Source: Bacillota bacterium (GTDB lineage: Bacteria > Bacillota > Bacilli > Paenibacillales > UBA4045). From it: a stretch of DNA of 64,000 bases. Made by a program: the position numbers and the translations under genes. Positions within the stretch are counted from its first letter, which is position 1; every line of letters starts with the position of its first letter. This document shows, one piece after another, positions 1-8,688 of this stretch. The stretch is taken from assembly GCA_023441055.1 (NCBI GenBank), contig JAEZQY010000059.1, positions 124,001 through 188,000 of the forward strand. Reading direction: 5' to 3'. The notes under the pieces were generated by a model. The model was not told the DNA's origin and did no database searches. It saw only the letters and a program-made list of their open reading frames with translations.

Positions 1-232
1 CCAAGTCATAATTGTCATCCCGCTCAAGGGGCTCGGCTCCCTGCTTACGCTATTCGATCGCTATATCGTAGACGGAGTAGTTAAGCTGGTTGCAGGCTCT
101 GCGGTTTATATTGGACGCGTAGGGACACGCATGCAGAATGGTCAGCTCCAATCCTATGGTCTGGTATCCCTGGTTGGATTGCTGCTGCTAATGGTGTTGC
201 TCGTGGGGAGGAGGTTCTTCAATGTTGGATAA
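1..232 (+). CDS. nuoL: NADH-quinone oxidoreductase subunit L, 3' end (partial)
   Basis: The reading frame is open from base 2 and stops with TAA at 230-232, so only the last 76 residues are in the window. They contain a hydrophobic segment followed by a short basic tail, as at the C-terminus of NuoL, the antiporter-like proton-pumping subunit of respiratory complex I. The identification rests mainly on position: it overlaps the start of nuoM by 11 bp, giving the usual nuoL-nuoM-nuoN order and suggesting translational coupling. The rest of the gene lies upstream of the window. Confidence 0.8.
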   Translation, partial: QVIIVIPLKGLGSLLTLFDRYIVDGVVKLVAGSAVYIGRVGTRMQNGQLQSYGLVSLVGLLLLMVLLVGRRFFNVG

Positions 233-1859
233 TATTCCGATACTATCGCTGATTACCTTCCTGCCGCTGCTCGGCGCGCTCATTCTGCTATTCATCCCGA
301 AGCATCGGGGACGTCTCATTAAGATCATCGCGACAGTTGTCACGATTGGTACGCTCGTGCTGACCGGATGGCTGTATGTGGATTATGATCACTCGACAGC
401 TGATACTGCGCAATATACGGAGGAAGTCGAATGGATCGTAGCTCCGCTGCAGAAGGAAGGCACGCAGCCATTGACATCGGTGAGCGACTTCACGCTCGAG
501 CTGAACTACAAGCTCAGCGCTGACGGCTTGTCTGTTGCCTTGTTGTTGCTAACTGCGCTTGTTGCCGCAGCTGCTGTGCTCGCTTCCTGGCATATCAAGA
601 AGCGTTGGAAGCTGTTCTATATCCTGTTCCTGTTATTATTAACGGGGATGCTGGGCGTCTTCTGCGCCAGAGACTTATTCTTATTCTTCGTGTTCTTCGA
701 GGTAACGCTGGTCTCGACATTCTTCCTGATTGGCATCTGGGGCTTCAACGGCCGTGAGAAGGCCGCGACCAAGTTCCTGATCTATAACGGAATTGGATCG
801 GCGCTCATGCTGATTGGATTCATCATTGTCATTGCGACTGCCGGCTTCAACCTGGCCTTGAGCGAGACTTCAGCCAGCTTCTATTACACATCCGATCTGG
901 ATGTGATCCAGGAGAATCTTGTTTCTGCCGAATCGGTCGTGAATATTCCGAATGAGCAATTCGGTCCGGAAGGCAACCCGTTCGGACTAACCGGTGGAGT
1001 GGCTTGGCTGGCCTTCATTCTGCTGTTCGTGGCGTTCGCCATCAAGCTCCCGATCTTCCCATTCCATACGTGGATGCTGAAGGTCCACGCGGAGGCGCCG
1101 CCATCTATCGTTATGATTCACTCCGGCATCCTGCTGAAGATGGGTGCATACGGGCTCATTCGCTTCGGGATGGGGCTGTTCCCTGAGCAAGCGCAGGACT
1201 TCGCGTTCGTATTAGCGCTGCTAGGTGTCATTAACATTATCTATGGGGCCATTATTGCGTTCCGTCAGACGGATATCCGACTGGTGCTGGCTTACTCCAG
1301 TATTAGTCATATGGGTATTGTGCTGTTCGGACTGGCCGCGCTGAACCATGTTGGCCTGGAGGGCGCATTATTCCAGATGATCTCGCACGGACTCATCTCT
1401 GCGCTGATGTTCCTAATTGTAGGAAGTATCTATGAACGGACAGGAACGATGGAATTGTCGGATATGAGCGGGCTCGCTAAGAATATTCCGTTCATGAGCG
1501 GCATGTTCCTCGTCGCCGGACTGGCTTCTCTGGGCTTGCCAGGCTTGTCGGGCTTCATCAGTGAGTTCATGTCCTTCATCGGTCTGTTCGATTCGATGCC
1601 GATCATCACAGCAATAGGCACCTTGGGGATCATCTTGACCTCCGTCTACGTGCTGCGCGCTGTGCTGCGTATGACATACGGCCCGTCAATCGCCAGGTTT
1701 GAGACGATCCATGATGCGCGTCTGATCGAGGCGATCCCGATGATTGCATTGGTTGCGTTCATCGTCTTGATTGGTGTGTATCCGTCTGTACTGAGTGAAC
1801 CGCTCAAGTTCACCGTAGATCAGCTCGTACAGAACATCGCTGGAAAGATCGGAGGTTAA
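222..1859 (+). CDS. nuoM: NADH-quinone oxidoreductase subunit M
   Basis: Encodes a 545-residue polytopic membrane protein, one of the three antiporter-like subunits that move protons in complex I when NADH electrons go to quinone. The hydrophobic pattern suggests about 14 helices. The conserved proton-channel region is visible around residues 275-300 (FPFHTWMLKVHAEAPPSI), followed by the family segment RLVLAYSSISHMG. The length is slightly above the common ~500 residues because of a loop around residues 215-250. The ATG at 222 lies inside the end of nuoL behind GGGGAGGAGG. nuoN begins 4 bp after the stop, so this is a tight operon. Confidence 0.95.
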   Translation: MLDNIPILSLITFLPLLGALILLFIPKHRGRLIKIIATVVTIGTLVLTGWLYVDYDHSTADTAQYTEEVEWIVAPLQKEGTQPLTSVSDFTLELNYKLSADGLSVALLLLTALVAAAAVLASWHIKKRWKLFYILFLLLLTGMLGVFCARDLFLFFVFFEVTLVSTFFLIGIWGFNGREKAATKFLIYNGIGSALMLIGFIIVIATAGFNLALSETSASFYYTSDLDVIQENLVSAESVVNIPNEQFGPEGNPFGLTGGVAWLAFILLFVAFAIKLPIFPFHTWMLKVHAEAPPSIVMIHSGILLKMGAYGLIRFGMGLFPEQAQDFAFVLALLGVINIIYGAIIAFRQTDIRLVLAYSSISHMGIVLFGLAALNHVGLEGALFQMISHGLISALMFLIVGSIYERTGTMELSDMSGLAKNIPFMSGMFLVAGLASLGLPGLSGFISEFMSFIGLFDSMPIITAIGTLGIILTSVYVLRAVLRMTYGPSIARFETIHDARLIEAIPMIALVAFIVLIGVYPSVLSEPLKFTVDQLVQNIAGKIGG

Positions 1860-1863
1860 GGAG

Positions 1864-3369
1864 ATGGAATTCTTACGTTTACATTTCGCCGACCTGCAGC
1901 ACCTGACTCCCGAGCTCACGATCATCATCACGATGTTCTTGTTGACGGTTATTGATCTGCTCCTGCCTAAACGCTTTAGCCGCACGCTTATCGGCGTTCT
2001 CGGTCTTGTCGGCGTCATCATCGCGATCGTCTTCGTCGTTACGAAGCTGAGCGATGAACCCGTCAGTCTGCTCGCGAACAGCTATCGCGTAGATGACTTC
2101 GGCAATCTGTTCAAGCTGCTGTTCTTAGGCGGCACGGGACTGATCATATTCATGAGTCTAGGTACCGTTAAGGAAGAGGAGGTCCCGCATGTAGGCGAGC
2201 TCTACTACTTATTGCTGCCTGCCCTGCTGGGCTCGATGGTCATGGTATCGTCAGGCGATCTGATTACGATGTTCATCGGATTGGAGCTTCTCAGTATTAC
2301 GACCTATGTTCTAGTCGCCATGCGTAAGAAGAACATGAAGTCGGCAGAGGGCGCATTCAAGTATGTGGTGCTCGGCAGCATCGCATCAGCCTTCATCCTA
2401 TACGGGATGTCCTTCGTGTATGGTATGACAGGGACTACGAATTTGTCCGGCATGACCGAAGTGCTCTACCAGAACTTTGATTCTTACAGCACGTTGATAT
2501 ACCTCAGCTTTTTCCTGATGCTGGCGGGGTTAGCATTCAAGATTGCTGCTGCACCCTTCCATCAGTGGGCGCCAGATGTGTATCAGGGCGCGCCAATGCC
2601 GGTTACCACATTCTTGGCCGTCGTGTCCAAGGGTGCCGCAATTGCGATGCTCTTTAGAATCCTGTATATGATCTACTACAGTCTCGGTACAGAAGAGCTG
2701 CCGTTCACCGATGATATGTTCCTAGTCATTAGTGTACTCGCGGCTGCGGCGATGATCATGGGTAACTTCCTGGCGCTGCGTCAGCGCAATCTGAAGCGGC
2801 TGTTCGCTTACTCCGGTATAGCGAATGCGGGCTATCTGCTCGTTCCAATCGCAGAGCAGCTGACCAATTTCCATGTGAATAACATGCCTGAGCTATACTA
2901 CTACCTGGTTGCCTACTTCCTCATGAACATCGGAGCGTTCGCTGTGATCACGGTTGTCACATCGGCTTCGGGTCACGAGGAGATGAGTAGCTTCGAGGGA
3001 CTGTATCATCGCGCGCCATGGACGGCAGTCGCCATGCTGGTGCTCGTATTGTCCCTGGCAGGCCTGCCGATTACCGGCGGCTTCTTCGGGAAGTTCTTCA
3101 TCCTACTCGGCGCTGTGCATAACGGACTGTATTGGCTGGCGATTATTATGATCGTGACGAGTATTGCATCGTACTTCTACTACTTCGCCATCGTGAAGCA
3201 GATGTTCATGCGCGCTTCGGAGCTCGATAAGCCGGTTAAGCTGACCGTTTCGCAGGCGATCACCATCTGGCTGACCGCTGGACTCAGCATCCTGATGGGT
3301 CTGTTCCCGCAATTACTGCTTGGCTGGGTTCATGACAATTTTTCGCTAATTACAGGCTTCTTCTTCTAA
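1864..3369 (+). CDS. nuoN: NADH-quinone oxidoreductase subunit N
   Basis: A 501-residue membrane protein, the last gene of the complex I operon and the third antiporter-like proton-pumping subunit. Family signatures include the channel segment AAAPFHQWAPDVYQGAPMPV near residue 230 and the RLFAYSGIANAGYLL segment further on. Start at ATG 1864 is supported by TTAAGGAG immediately upstream, partly overlapping the nuoM stop region. The next gene is 574 bp away on the same strand and a hairpin follows at 3418-3441, so the operon most likely ends here. Confidence 0.95.
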   Translation: MEFLRLHFADLQHLTPELTIIITMFLLTVIDLLLPKRFSRTLIGVLGLVGVIIAIVFVVTKLSDEPVSLLANSYRVDDFGNLFKLLFLGGTGLIIFMSLGTVKEEEVPHVGELYYLLLPALLGSMVMVSSGDLITMFIGLELLSITTYVLVAMRKKNMKSAEGAFKYVVLGSIASAFILYGMSFVYGMTGTTNLSGMTEVLYQNFDSYSTLIYLSFFLMLAGLAFKIAAAPFHQWAPDVYQGAPMPVTTFLAVVSKGAAIAMLFRILYMIYYSLGTEELPFTDDMFLVISVLAAAAMIMGNFLALRQRNLKRLFAYSGIANAGYLLVPIAEQLTNFHVNNMPELYYYLVAYFLMNIGAFAVITVVTSASGHEEMSSFEGLYHRAPWTAVAMLVLVLSLAGLPITGGFFGKFFILLGAVHNGLYWLAIIMIVTSIASYFYYFAIVKQMFMRASELDKPVKLTVSQAITIWLTAGLSILMGLFPQLLLGWVHDNFSLITGFFF

Positions 3370-3417
3370 ACAAGACCAGTGAGTAGTGTTTCATAGGTAC
3401 ACCCGTATGATCAGATA

Positions 3418-3441
3418 AGAGTCCTCCTCTAGGAGGGCTCT
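3418..3441 (+). terminator. Hairpin after nuoN
   Basis: An 11-bp inverted repeat (3418-3428 and 3431-3441, one G-T pair) with almost no loop lies 48 bp after the nuoN stop. No strong T-run follows, so it is either a weak intrinsic terminator or a transcript-stabilising hairpin for the complex I operon. Confidence 0.5.
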
Positions 3442-3506
3442 TACCTATTGCGCTTACTTTTCGCCTCTAAACGCTGTCGCTCCAACTCCTCCAAGATGAC
3501 AACAAT

Positions 3507-3776
3507 TTGTACAATTATTCATACAACGTTCGTTGGCCATCAGCATGTATGAAAAATTGTTACTGCTCAGGCACGCTGTAGAATGGACCTTGCACTGGAT
3601 TTGTATGAAATAGCATACAAAGTGGCCATGAAAGCGGCACGAACGACTGGACTTGTACGAAAAATCATACAATACAGCTGATGAAGCGATGCGAGACGCT
3701 TGAGTTGTATGAAAAAACATACAAAACTCCTGAATCCACGCCGCCGTTTCGGAATAATGGTTGATTATTCATACAA
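3507..3776. repeat. Array of six 20-bp palindromes, mostly at 52-bp period
   Basis: Copies start at 3507, 3545 (degenerate), 3601, 3653, 3705 and 3757. The four last starts are exactly 52 bp apart. The best copies read TTGTATGAAATAGCATACAA (3601) and TTGTATGAAAAAACATACAA (3705): a 7-bp inverted repeat around an A-rich 6-nt centre. The first and last copies fit better in the reverse orientation. The 32-bp stretches between the last four are only weakly alike, sharing a CTGGA-like end in some copies. The copies are too divergent and the palindrome too complete for a typical CRISPR, and no cas genes are present. The remainder of 3370-3943 holds the nuoN hairpin and the unremarkable upstream region of the subtilase gene. 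Confidence 0.75.
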
Positions 3777-3943
3777 AACTAGTTGAAGGGTAGTACTTTC
3801 ATCACTTAACACCCAATTAGTGGCAATATGTGATAATTTTAATATAGTTGGAGGAACAGGTTAAGCTTTATAGAAGTTATAATAAAGTGTATGATTAATA
3901 GATACGTAGAATATACATAGAATCAGTATAAGGATGACTTGCC

Positions 3944-6793
3944 ATGACGAGAGTATTGTACGCAGCTAAGCGCGCGGTTATCGCCATTCCAACAATAGTG
4001 GTACTAATAGTCTGTATTATATTTGCTTCTATCCAACTCCCTGTAGCTACAGCGGCCAGCGGCAATGCTGAAGCATCAGCTATCGACAATATGGTTCCTG
4101 CAGCGGAAGCGGTTAGTGAGGCGTCTTCGACTTGGATTGTGAAGTGGAACGCAGAGCCGCCTGAGCAGTTCTGGGCAGAGACTGAACGTATGGACTATTA
4201 TGAGACAATGTCCGTCTGGCTTGTACAGCCCAAGACGCATATTGACGTGGACGCGTGGCGAGCCAAGTGGTCCGCTCACACAGCTATTGCCTATATACAG
4301 CCGAACCAGAAGGTGCAGCTGCTCGCTGCGCCGGACGATACGTATTACGCGAGACAGAATTACCTAACCCAGATCCGCGCGCCTGAAGCCTGGGACGTTG
4401 TGCGCGAGAACACGTCGATCATTATTGCGCTCATCGATACCGGCGTTGATCTCGACCATCCTGATCTGAAGGACAGTGTAATCGATGGGGTCAATCTCAT
4501 CACACCTGGCCAGCTGCCTGAGGATGATCATGGACACGGGACGAATGTGGCAGGGGTTGTCGCTGCAACAGGGAATAATGGAACAGGGATCACCGGCCTA
4601 TCGTGGAAATCCAAGATTATGCCGGTCAAGGCGCTGGAGGCCAGCGGACAGGGCGACGAGATCAAGCTCGGTGAAGGGATTCGCTACGCGGTCGATCATG
4701 ACGCTAAGATAATCGTATTGTCGGTTGGCTTAGTCCGCTATTCGCCTTTCCTTCAAGAGGTTGCGGATTATGCAGAAGAGAAGGGTGTTCTGCTTATCTC
4801 CGCTTCAGGGAATGAGGGGCGCGAGGTAAGGTATCCTGCCGCCTTCCCTACGGTATTGGCAGTTGGAGGTGTGGACCCCCGCAATAATGTCATGACCGAA
4901 TCCAATTATGGGCCAGAGATTGATCTAGTTGCACCCTGGACCGTCTATACGACAGCGATGGATGGTCAGTATCAATACAATTACGGCACATCGATGGCCG
5001 CTCCTCAAGTTGCCGGAGCAGCTGCTCTTATCTTGTCCAAGAATCCGAATATGAAGCCATTCGAGGTTCGTAATCTCCTGCAGCAGACCGCGGAGGATAT
5101 TGAGACGCATGGCTGGGATGAGTTCTCCGGGTACGGATTGCTTCGCGTAGATCGAGCCGTGACGGAACGTTATCGTAACGATATGTATGAGCCGAATGAC
5201 TCTAGATTATTGGCTAAGCGCTTACCGCTGGACACGATGATCTATGGCGAGCTGAGCAGTGGTTCGGATAAGGACTGGTTCTTCATCAATCCGATGTATA
5301 ACGGTGACGTCAGACTGCACTTGACGAATGCGAGTGGAGCGACGGGTACGAATCCCAAGGTGAAGTTAACGTTCTATTCCGGTGATTCCGGGGTGAAGCA
5401 AGAATTTATGGATATTATGAATAATCCTCCGCTGCTGCAAGTGAAGTCAGGTCGGAGTTATATGGTCTTGGAGTATGAGAGCGCATCGACGAGCACGGCG
5501 CTGCGCTACAAGCTGAAGAGCGAATTCCAAATCTACAAGGATCCATTCGAGGACAATGATCGGCAATTCAAGGCGTATAAGATTCCGATTAATAAGCAGC
5601 CTGTCAGTCTGACGGGGACGTTCCATCAGCTGAATGATCAGGACTGGTATTATATTCAGGTGGAGAACAGCGGCTCACTCGAGCTGTCTGTAACGCCGGA
5701 TAATGGCCGAATGGATGTAGCAGTGATGATTCAGAAGACGGGTGAGAAGGCCTATATTATGGATCAGAACGAAGAAGGCGGCAGTGAGACCATCTCAGCC
5801 TATGATCTGATGCCTGGCCGTTATTATATTCTGGTCAGCAATGTGATCAATGATGATGCTTATTCGGTTCGCGGGGAATATGAGCTTAGGCTGCGCATCT
5901 CCCCGAAGCTGATCGATCCGAATGAACCGAATGATCGAGCGTTCCAGGCTACGGAAGTCGTGATGAATACGGAATATATGGGATTGATTCACCAGGCAAC
6001 AGACAGCGATTGGTTCACCTTTAACATTGCGGTCGAGAGCTATGTCAGCATTAAGGTTGACGATATCCCGAGTGACAAGCTGATGCTGATGACGCTCTAT
6101 AACGAGAATCAGACACAGCTTGCGCTGAATATCAATTCGCAGAGTGCAACCTCGCTTGTCATGAATCAGGTGCTGAAGGCAGGCTCGTACTATGTGAAGC
6201 TGGCCTCCAACAAGGCATTCCTAGACAAGCTGTACCGGTTTACGGTCCAGGCGGATATGCTCGTCTCCGGATTTAGAGACATTAATGGACACTGGGCACA
6301 GACGACGATCGCCAATATGTCCAGGTCCGGCATGGTCAGCGGCTATGGCGACTACACGTTCCGTCCTGACCGCGACGTAACGCGTGCAGAGGCTGTGGCC
6401 ATGCTAGTGAAGGCATTCAAATTCACGAATGTGGGGCTTAGCGGACGGGAGTCGTTCCAAGACATACCAGATGGCTATTGGGCGGCGGAGGCCATACAGA
6501 TCGCAGTGAGCGAGGGCATGATCAGCGGTTATGATGATGGCACGTTCCGGCCGAACCAGCCGATTCGCAGAAGTGAGCTGGCAGTTATGATTGCTCGCGG
6601 TATGGGGCTTAAGCCTTCACTGCCGAGTGCGGCGCCATTCACGGATGTGGATCGCGGACATTGGGCCGCCGGTTGGTTGGATCAATTAAGCAAGCTGCGC
6701 ATAGTGAGCGGGTATAGCAATGGCTCCTACAAGCCTGCTGACCCAGCCAGCCGCGCTGAGATGACGGTGTTGGCGTCCAAGGTGGTCAAGTAG
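3944..6793 (+). CDS. Secreted S8 subtilisin-like serine protease with three SLH domains
   Basis: A 949-residue exported protease. An N-terminal hydrophobic segment (residues ~10-38, ending ATAAS) is a signal peptide. The peptidase S8 domain follows, with catalytic Asp165 (ALIDTGVDL), His198 (DDHGHGTNVAG), oxyanion Asn290 (SASGNEG) and Ser350 (YGTSMAAPQVAG). Residues ~420-770 hold three repeats opening with YEPND, DPFEDND and DPNEPND, which resemble pre-peptidase C-terminal (PPC) beta-sandwich modules. Three SLH domains (from ~residue 777: FRDINGHW, FQDIPDGYW, FTDVDRGHW) should bind the pyruvylated wall polymer, keeping the enzyme on the surface. Start ATG 3944 has AAGGATGA 7 nt upstream. It appears to be a single-gene unit; the substrate is unknown. 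Confidence 0.93.
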   Translation: MTRVLYAAKRAVIAIPTIVVLIVCIIFASIQLPVATAASGNAEASAIDNMVPAAEAVSEASSTWIVKWNAEPPEQFWAETERMDYYETMSVWLVQPKTHIDVDAWRAKWSAHTAIAYIQPNQKVQLLAAPDDTYYARQNYLTQIRAPEAWDVVRENTSIIIALIDTGVDLDHPDLKDSVIDGVNLITPGQLPEDDHGHGTNVAGVVAATGNNGTGITGLSWKSKIMPVKALEASGQGDEIKLGEGIRYAVDHDAKIIVLSVGLVRYSPFLQEVADYAEEKGVLLISASGNEGREVRYPAAFPTVLAVGGVDPRNNVMTESNYGPEIDLVAPWTVYTTAMDGQYQYNYGTSMAAPQVAGAAALILSKNPNMKPFEVRNLLQQTAEDIETHGWDEFSGYGLLRVDRAVTERYRNDMYEPNDSRLLAKRLPLDTMIYGELSSGSDKDWFFINPMYNGDVRLHLTNASGATGTNPKVKLTFYSGDSGVKQEFMDIMNNPPLLQVKSGRSYMVLEYESASTSTALRYKLKSEFQIYKDPFEDNDRQFKAYKIPINKQPVSLTGTFHQLNDQDWYYIQVENSGSLELSVTPDNGRMDVAVMIQKTGEKAYIMDQNEEGGSETISAYDLMPGRYYILVSNVINDDAYSVRGEYELRLRISPKLIDPNEPNDRAFQATEVVMNTEYMGLIHQATDSDWFTFNIAVESYVSIKVDDIPSDKLMLMTLYNENQTQLALNINSQSATSLVMNQVLKAGSYYVKLASNKAFLDKLYRFTVQADMLVSGFRDINGHWAQTTIANMSRSGMVSGYGDYTFRPDRDVTRAEAVAMLVKAFKFTNVGLSGRESFQDIPDGYWAAEAIQIAVSEGMISGYDDGTFRPNQPIRRSELAVMIARGMGLKPSLPSAAPFTDVDRGHWAAGWLDQLSKLRIVSGYSNGSYKPADPASRAEMTVLASKVVK

Positions 6794-6831
6794 GCTCACA
6801 TGAATAGTGAGAGACGAAGAGGTGGTAAGTG

Positions 6832-7110
6832 ATGAGCGATGCTGAGATATCGACCTGGATGGACGGCGTTAACGCTGCTCAGCGGTCACAGGGAATAAGC
6901 GGAGTAGTCAATATCATAATCAGCATTATCTGTATCTGGCTCGCTTGGCGGGCGCTGCAGAGCTTCCGCTTCGATGTGTTCCTGCGTGACCCGAAGGGGC
7001 CGCAGGCCAAGCTGCTTATGATCTTGTTGTCGACGGTAATTGGTTATCTGGCGGCGAAATTCATCATCGATTACTTATCCTGGTCGATGATGATCAAATC
7101 CTTGCTGTAG
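6832..7110 (+). CDS. ywzB: DUF1146 family small membrane protein (YwzB-like)
   Basis: A 92-residue protein with two hydrophobic segments (about residues 22-45 and 62-85) and a conserved Arg-Phe-Asp-rich stretch between them. It matches the small DUF1146 proteins that in Bacilli sit just upstream of murA. No biochemical role is established for the family. GTG 6829 and ATG 6832 are both possible starts; ATG 6832 is better placed behind AGAGGTGG. It lies 38 bp after the subtilase gene and 149 bp before murA. Confidence 0.75.
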   Translation: MSDAEISTWMDGVNAAQRSQGISGVVNIIISIICIWLAWRALQSFRFDVFLRDPKGPQAKLLMILLSTVIGYLAAKFIIDYLSWSMMIKSLL

Positions 7111-7258
7111 GAGGGCCTGATTCTTGAATTGGTCATTGTTGCTCGTATAACCCGAGGGGGCTTGGAGAACAATGAACCATATAATCTTCGGCCTACACCT
7201 ACAAATTTGCACTCCTCTACGAACATTATAATGATTTGAGAACGCGGAGGTATCCAAG

Positions 7259-8614
7259 ATGAGCAGAATAATCGTCCGCGGTGGGCGACCTCTTACCGGA
7301 ACTGTGAAGATTAACGGCGCGAAGAATGCGGTGCTACCGGTTCTTGCGGCAGCCATATTAGCATCAGAAGGCGAATGTCGCATTATGGATGCGCCGCCAC
7401 TTGATGACGTGGTCACGATCAGTCAGGTATTAACCTCGCTGGGTGCCAAGGTAACGATCGATCAAGACTCGATTCGCATAAACGCAGAAAAACTGGATTG
7501 CTGCGAGGCAGCCTATGACTATGTTCGTCGTATGCGCGCATCGTTCTTAGTAATGGGGCCGCTTCTGGCGCGTGTCGGTGAAGCGCGGATCGCTCTGCCC
7601 GGCGGGTGCGCGATCGGCACCAGACCGATCGACCAGCATCTGAAGGGCTTCGAGGCGATGGGTGCTTCGATCAGCTTCGGGCATGGCTGCATTGAGGCGA
7701 AGGTGAATGGGCGGCTGCGCGGAGCCAAGATCTATCTGGATGTCCCTAGTGTGGGGGCAACAGAGAACATTATGATGGCTGCGGTACTGGCTGAGGGGCA
7801 GACCATTATTGAGAATGCCGCAATGGAGCCGGAGATTGTAGATGTAGCCAGCTTCTTGAACGCAATGGGCGCACAGGTGCGCGGAGCGGGCACTAGCATT
7901 ATTCGTATTACAGGTGTTGAGCGCTTGCATGCTGCTGTACATACCGTGATCCCGGATCGCATCGAGGCGGGCACGTACATGATCGCAGCCGCTGTAACAG
8001 GCGGCGATGTCTACATAGAGAATGCGATAGCGGATCATCTGCGCCCGATTATCTCGAAGCTGCAGGAGATGGGAGTAGCCATCAAGGAGGAGGAAACAGG
8101 CATTCACGTTCAGTCCAGTAAGCAGCTGTATGCTGTTGATGTGAAGACGCTCCCTTATCCGGGGTTCCCGACGGATATGCAGGCTCAGATGATGGCGCTG
8201 CAGCTCGTCGCGCAGGGGACCGCGATGATGACTGAGACGGTATTCGAGAACCGATTCATGCATGTGGATGAACTGCGGAAGCTCAATGCCGAGATTAAGG
8301 TCGAGGGTCACACGGCGGTCATTACGGGCGGCGGGAAGCTCAAGGGCGCGCCGATGTGCGCCACAGACCTGCGCGCGGGAGCTGCGATGATCCTGGCTGC
8401 GCTGGCTGCCGAGGGAGAGAGTGTGATCACCGGGCTCCATCATATCGATCGCGGCTATGTGGATATTGCGCTGCGACTGGCCGAGCTTGGCGCTGATATT
8501 AAGCGCGAAGGCTTGCCCTTGGAGCAAGCCTCGGCAGAGGCTGCCAGCGCGATCGAGCCGCAAGAAAGCGCAAGCCGCAAGAAGCACTTAAGCATTCAAC
8601 CAACATGGGCTTAG
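7259..8614 (+). CDS. murA: UDP-N-acetylglucosamine 1-carboxyvinyltransferase
   Basis: Catalyses the first committed step of peptidoglycan synthesis, transfer of enolpyruvate from PEP to UDP-GlcNAc, in the cytoplasm; it is the fosfomycin target. The 451-residue protein shows the N-terminal GAKNAVLPVLAA block and the catalytic loop PGGCAIGTRP with Cys117, so it should be fosfomycin sensitive. The GTDLRAGAA-type substrate block appears near residue 370 as CATDLRAGAAM. There is a ~30-residue basic, low-complexity C-terminal tail beyond the usual end. Start ATG 7259 follows GCGGAGGT. Its location between the DUF1146 gene and spoIID is the common one in this group. Confidence 0.96.
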   Translation: MSRIIVRGGRPLTGTVKINGAKNAVLPVLAAAILASEGECRIMDAPPLDDVVTISQVLTSLGAKVTIDQDSIRINAEKLDCCEAAYDYVRRMRASFLVMGPLLARVGEARIALPGGCAIGTRPIDQHLKGFEAMGASISFGHGCIEAKVNGRLRGAKIYLDVPSVGATENIMMAAVLAEGQTIIENAAMEPEIVDVASFLNAMGAQVRGAGTSIIRITGVERLHAAVHTVIPDRIEAGTYMIAAAVTGGDVYIENAIADHLRPIISKLQEMGVAIKEEETGIHVQSSKQLYAVDVKTLPYPGFPTDMQAQMMALQLVAQGTAMMTETVFENRFMHVDELRKLNAEIKVEGHTAVITGGGKLKGAPMCATDLRAGAAMILAALAAEGESVITGLHHIDRGYVDIALRLAELGADIKREGLPLEQASAEAASAIEPQESASRKKHLSIQPTWA

Positions 8615-8630
8615 CAGACTAGCTGTTCTA

Positions 8631-8655
8631 TCATTCCGATTCCTCTCATAGACTA
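8631..8655 (+). promoter_or_regulatory. Candidate sigma-E promoter of spoIID
   Basis: CATAGACTA at 8647-8655 resembles the sigma-E -10 (CATACAnTA) and TCATT at 8631 can serve as the -35 half at suitable spacing. SpoIID is a mother-cell gene under sigma-E in Bacillus subtilis, which agrees. The match is partial. Confidence 0.4.
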
Positions 8656-8688
8656 ATAACATCATGATGATGAGGGAGAGAGGATAGG

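Noticed and set aside
3454..3720. Minus-strand 88-residue ORF in the nuoN-subtilase gap
   Set aside because: It runs through the palindrome array, has odd Cys/Ser/His-rich composition, and its content is explained by the repeats.
3507..3776. CRISPR array
   Set aside because: Repeats are only 20 bp, fully palindromic and diverged, two of the six starts break the spacing, and no cas genes or leader are present.
7547..8587. Minus-strand 346-residue ORF opposite murA
   Set aside because: Arg/His/Leu-rich shadow of a well supported gene; no ribosome-binding site or recognisable motif.
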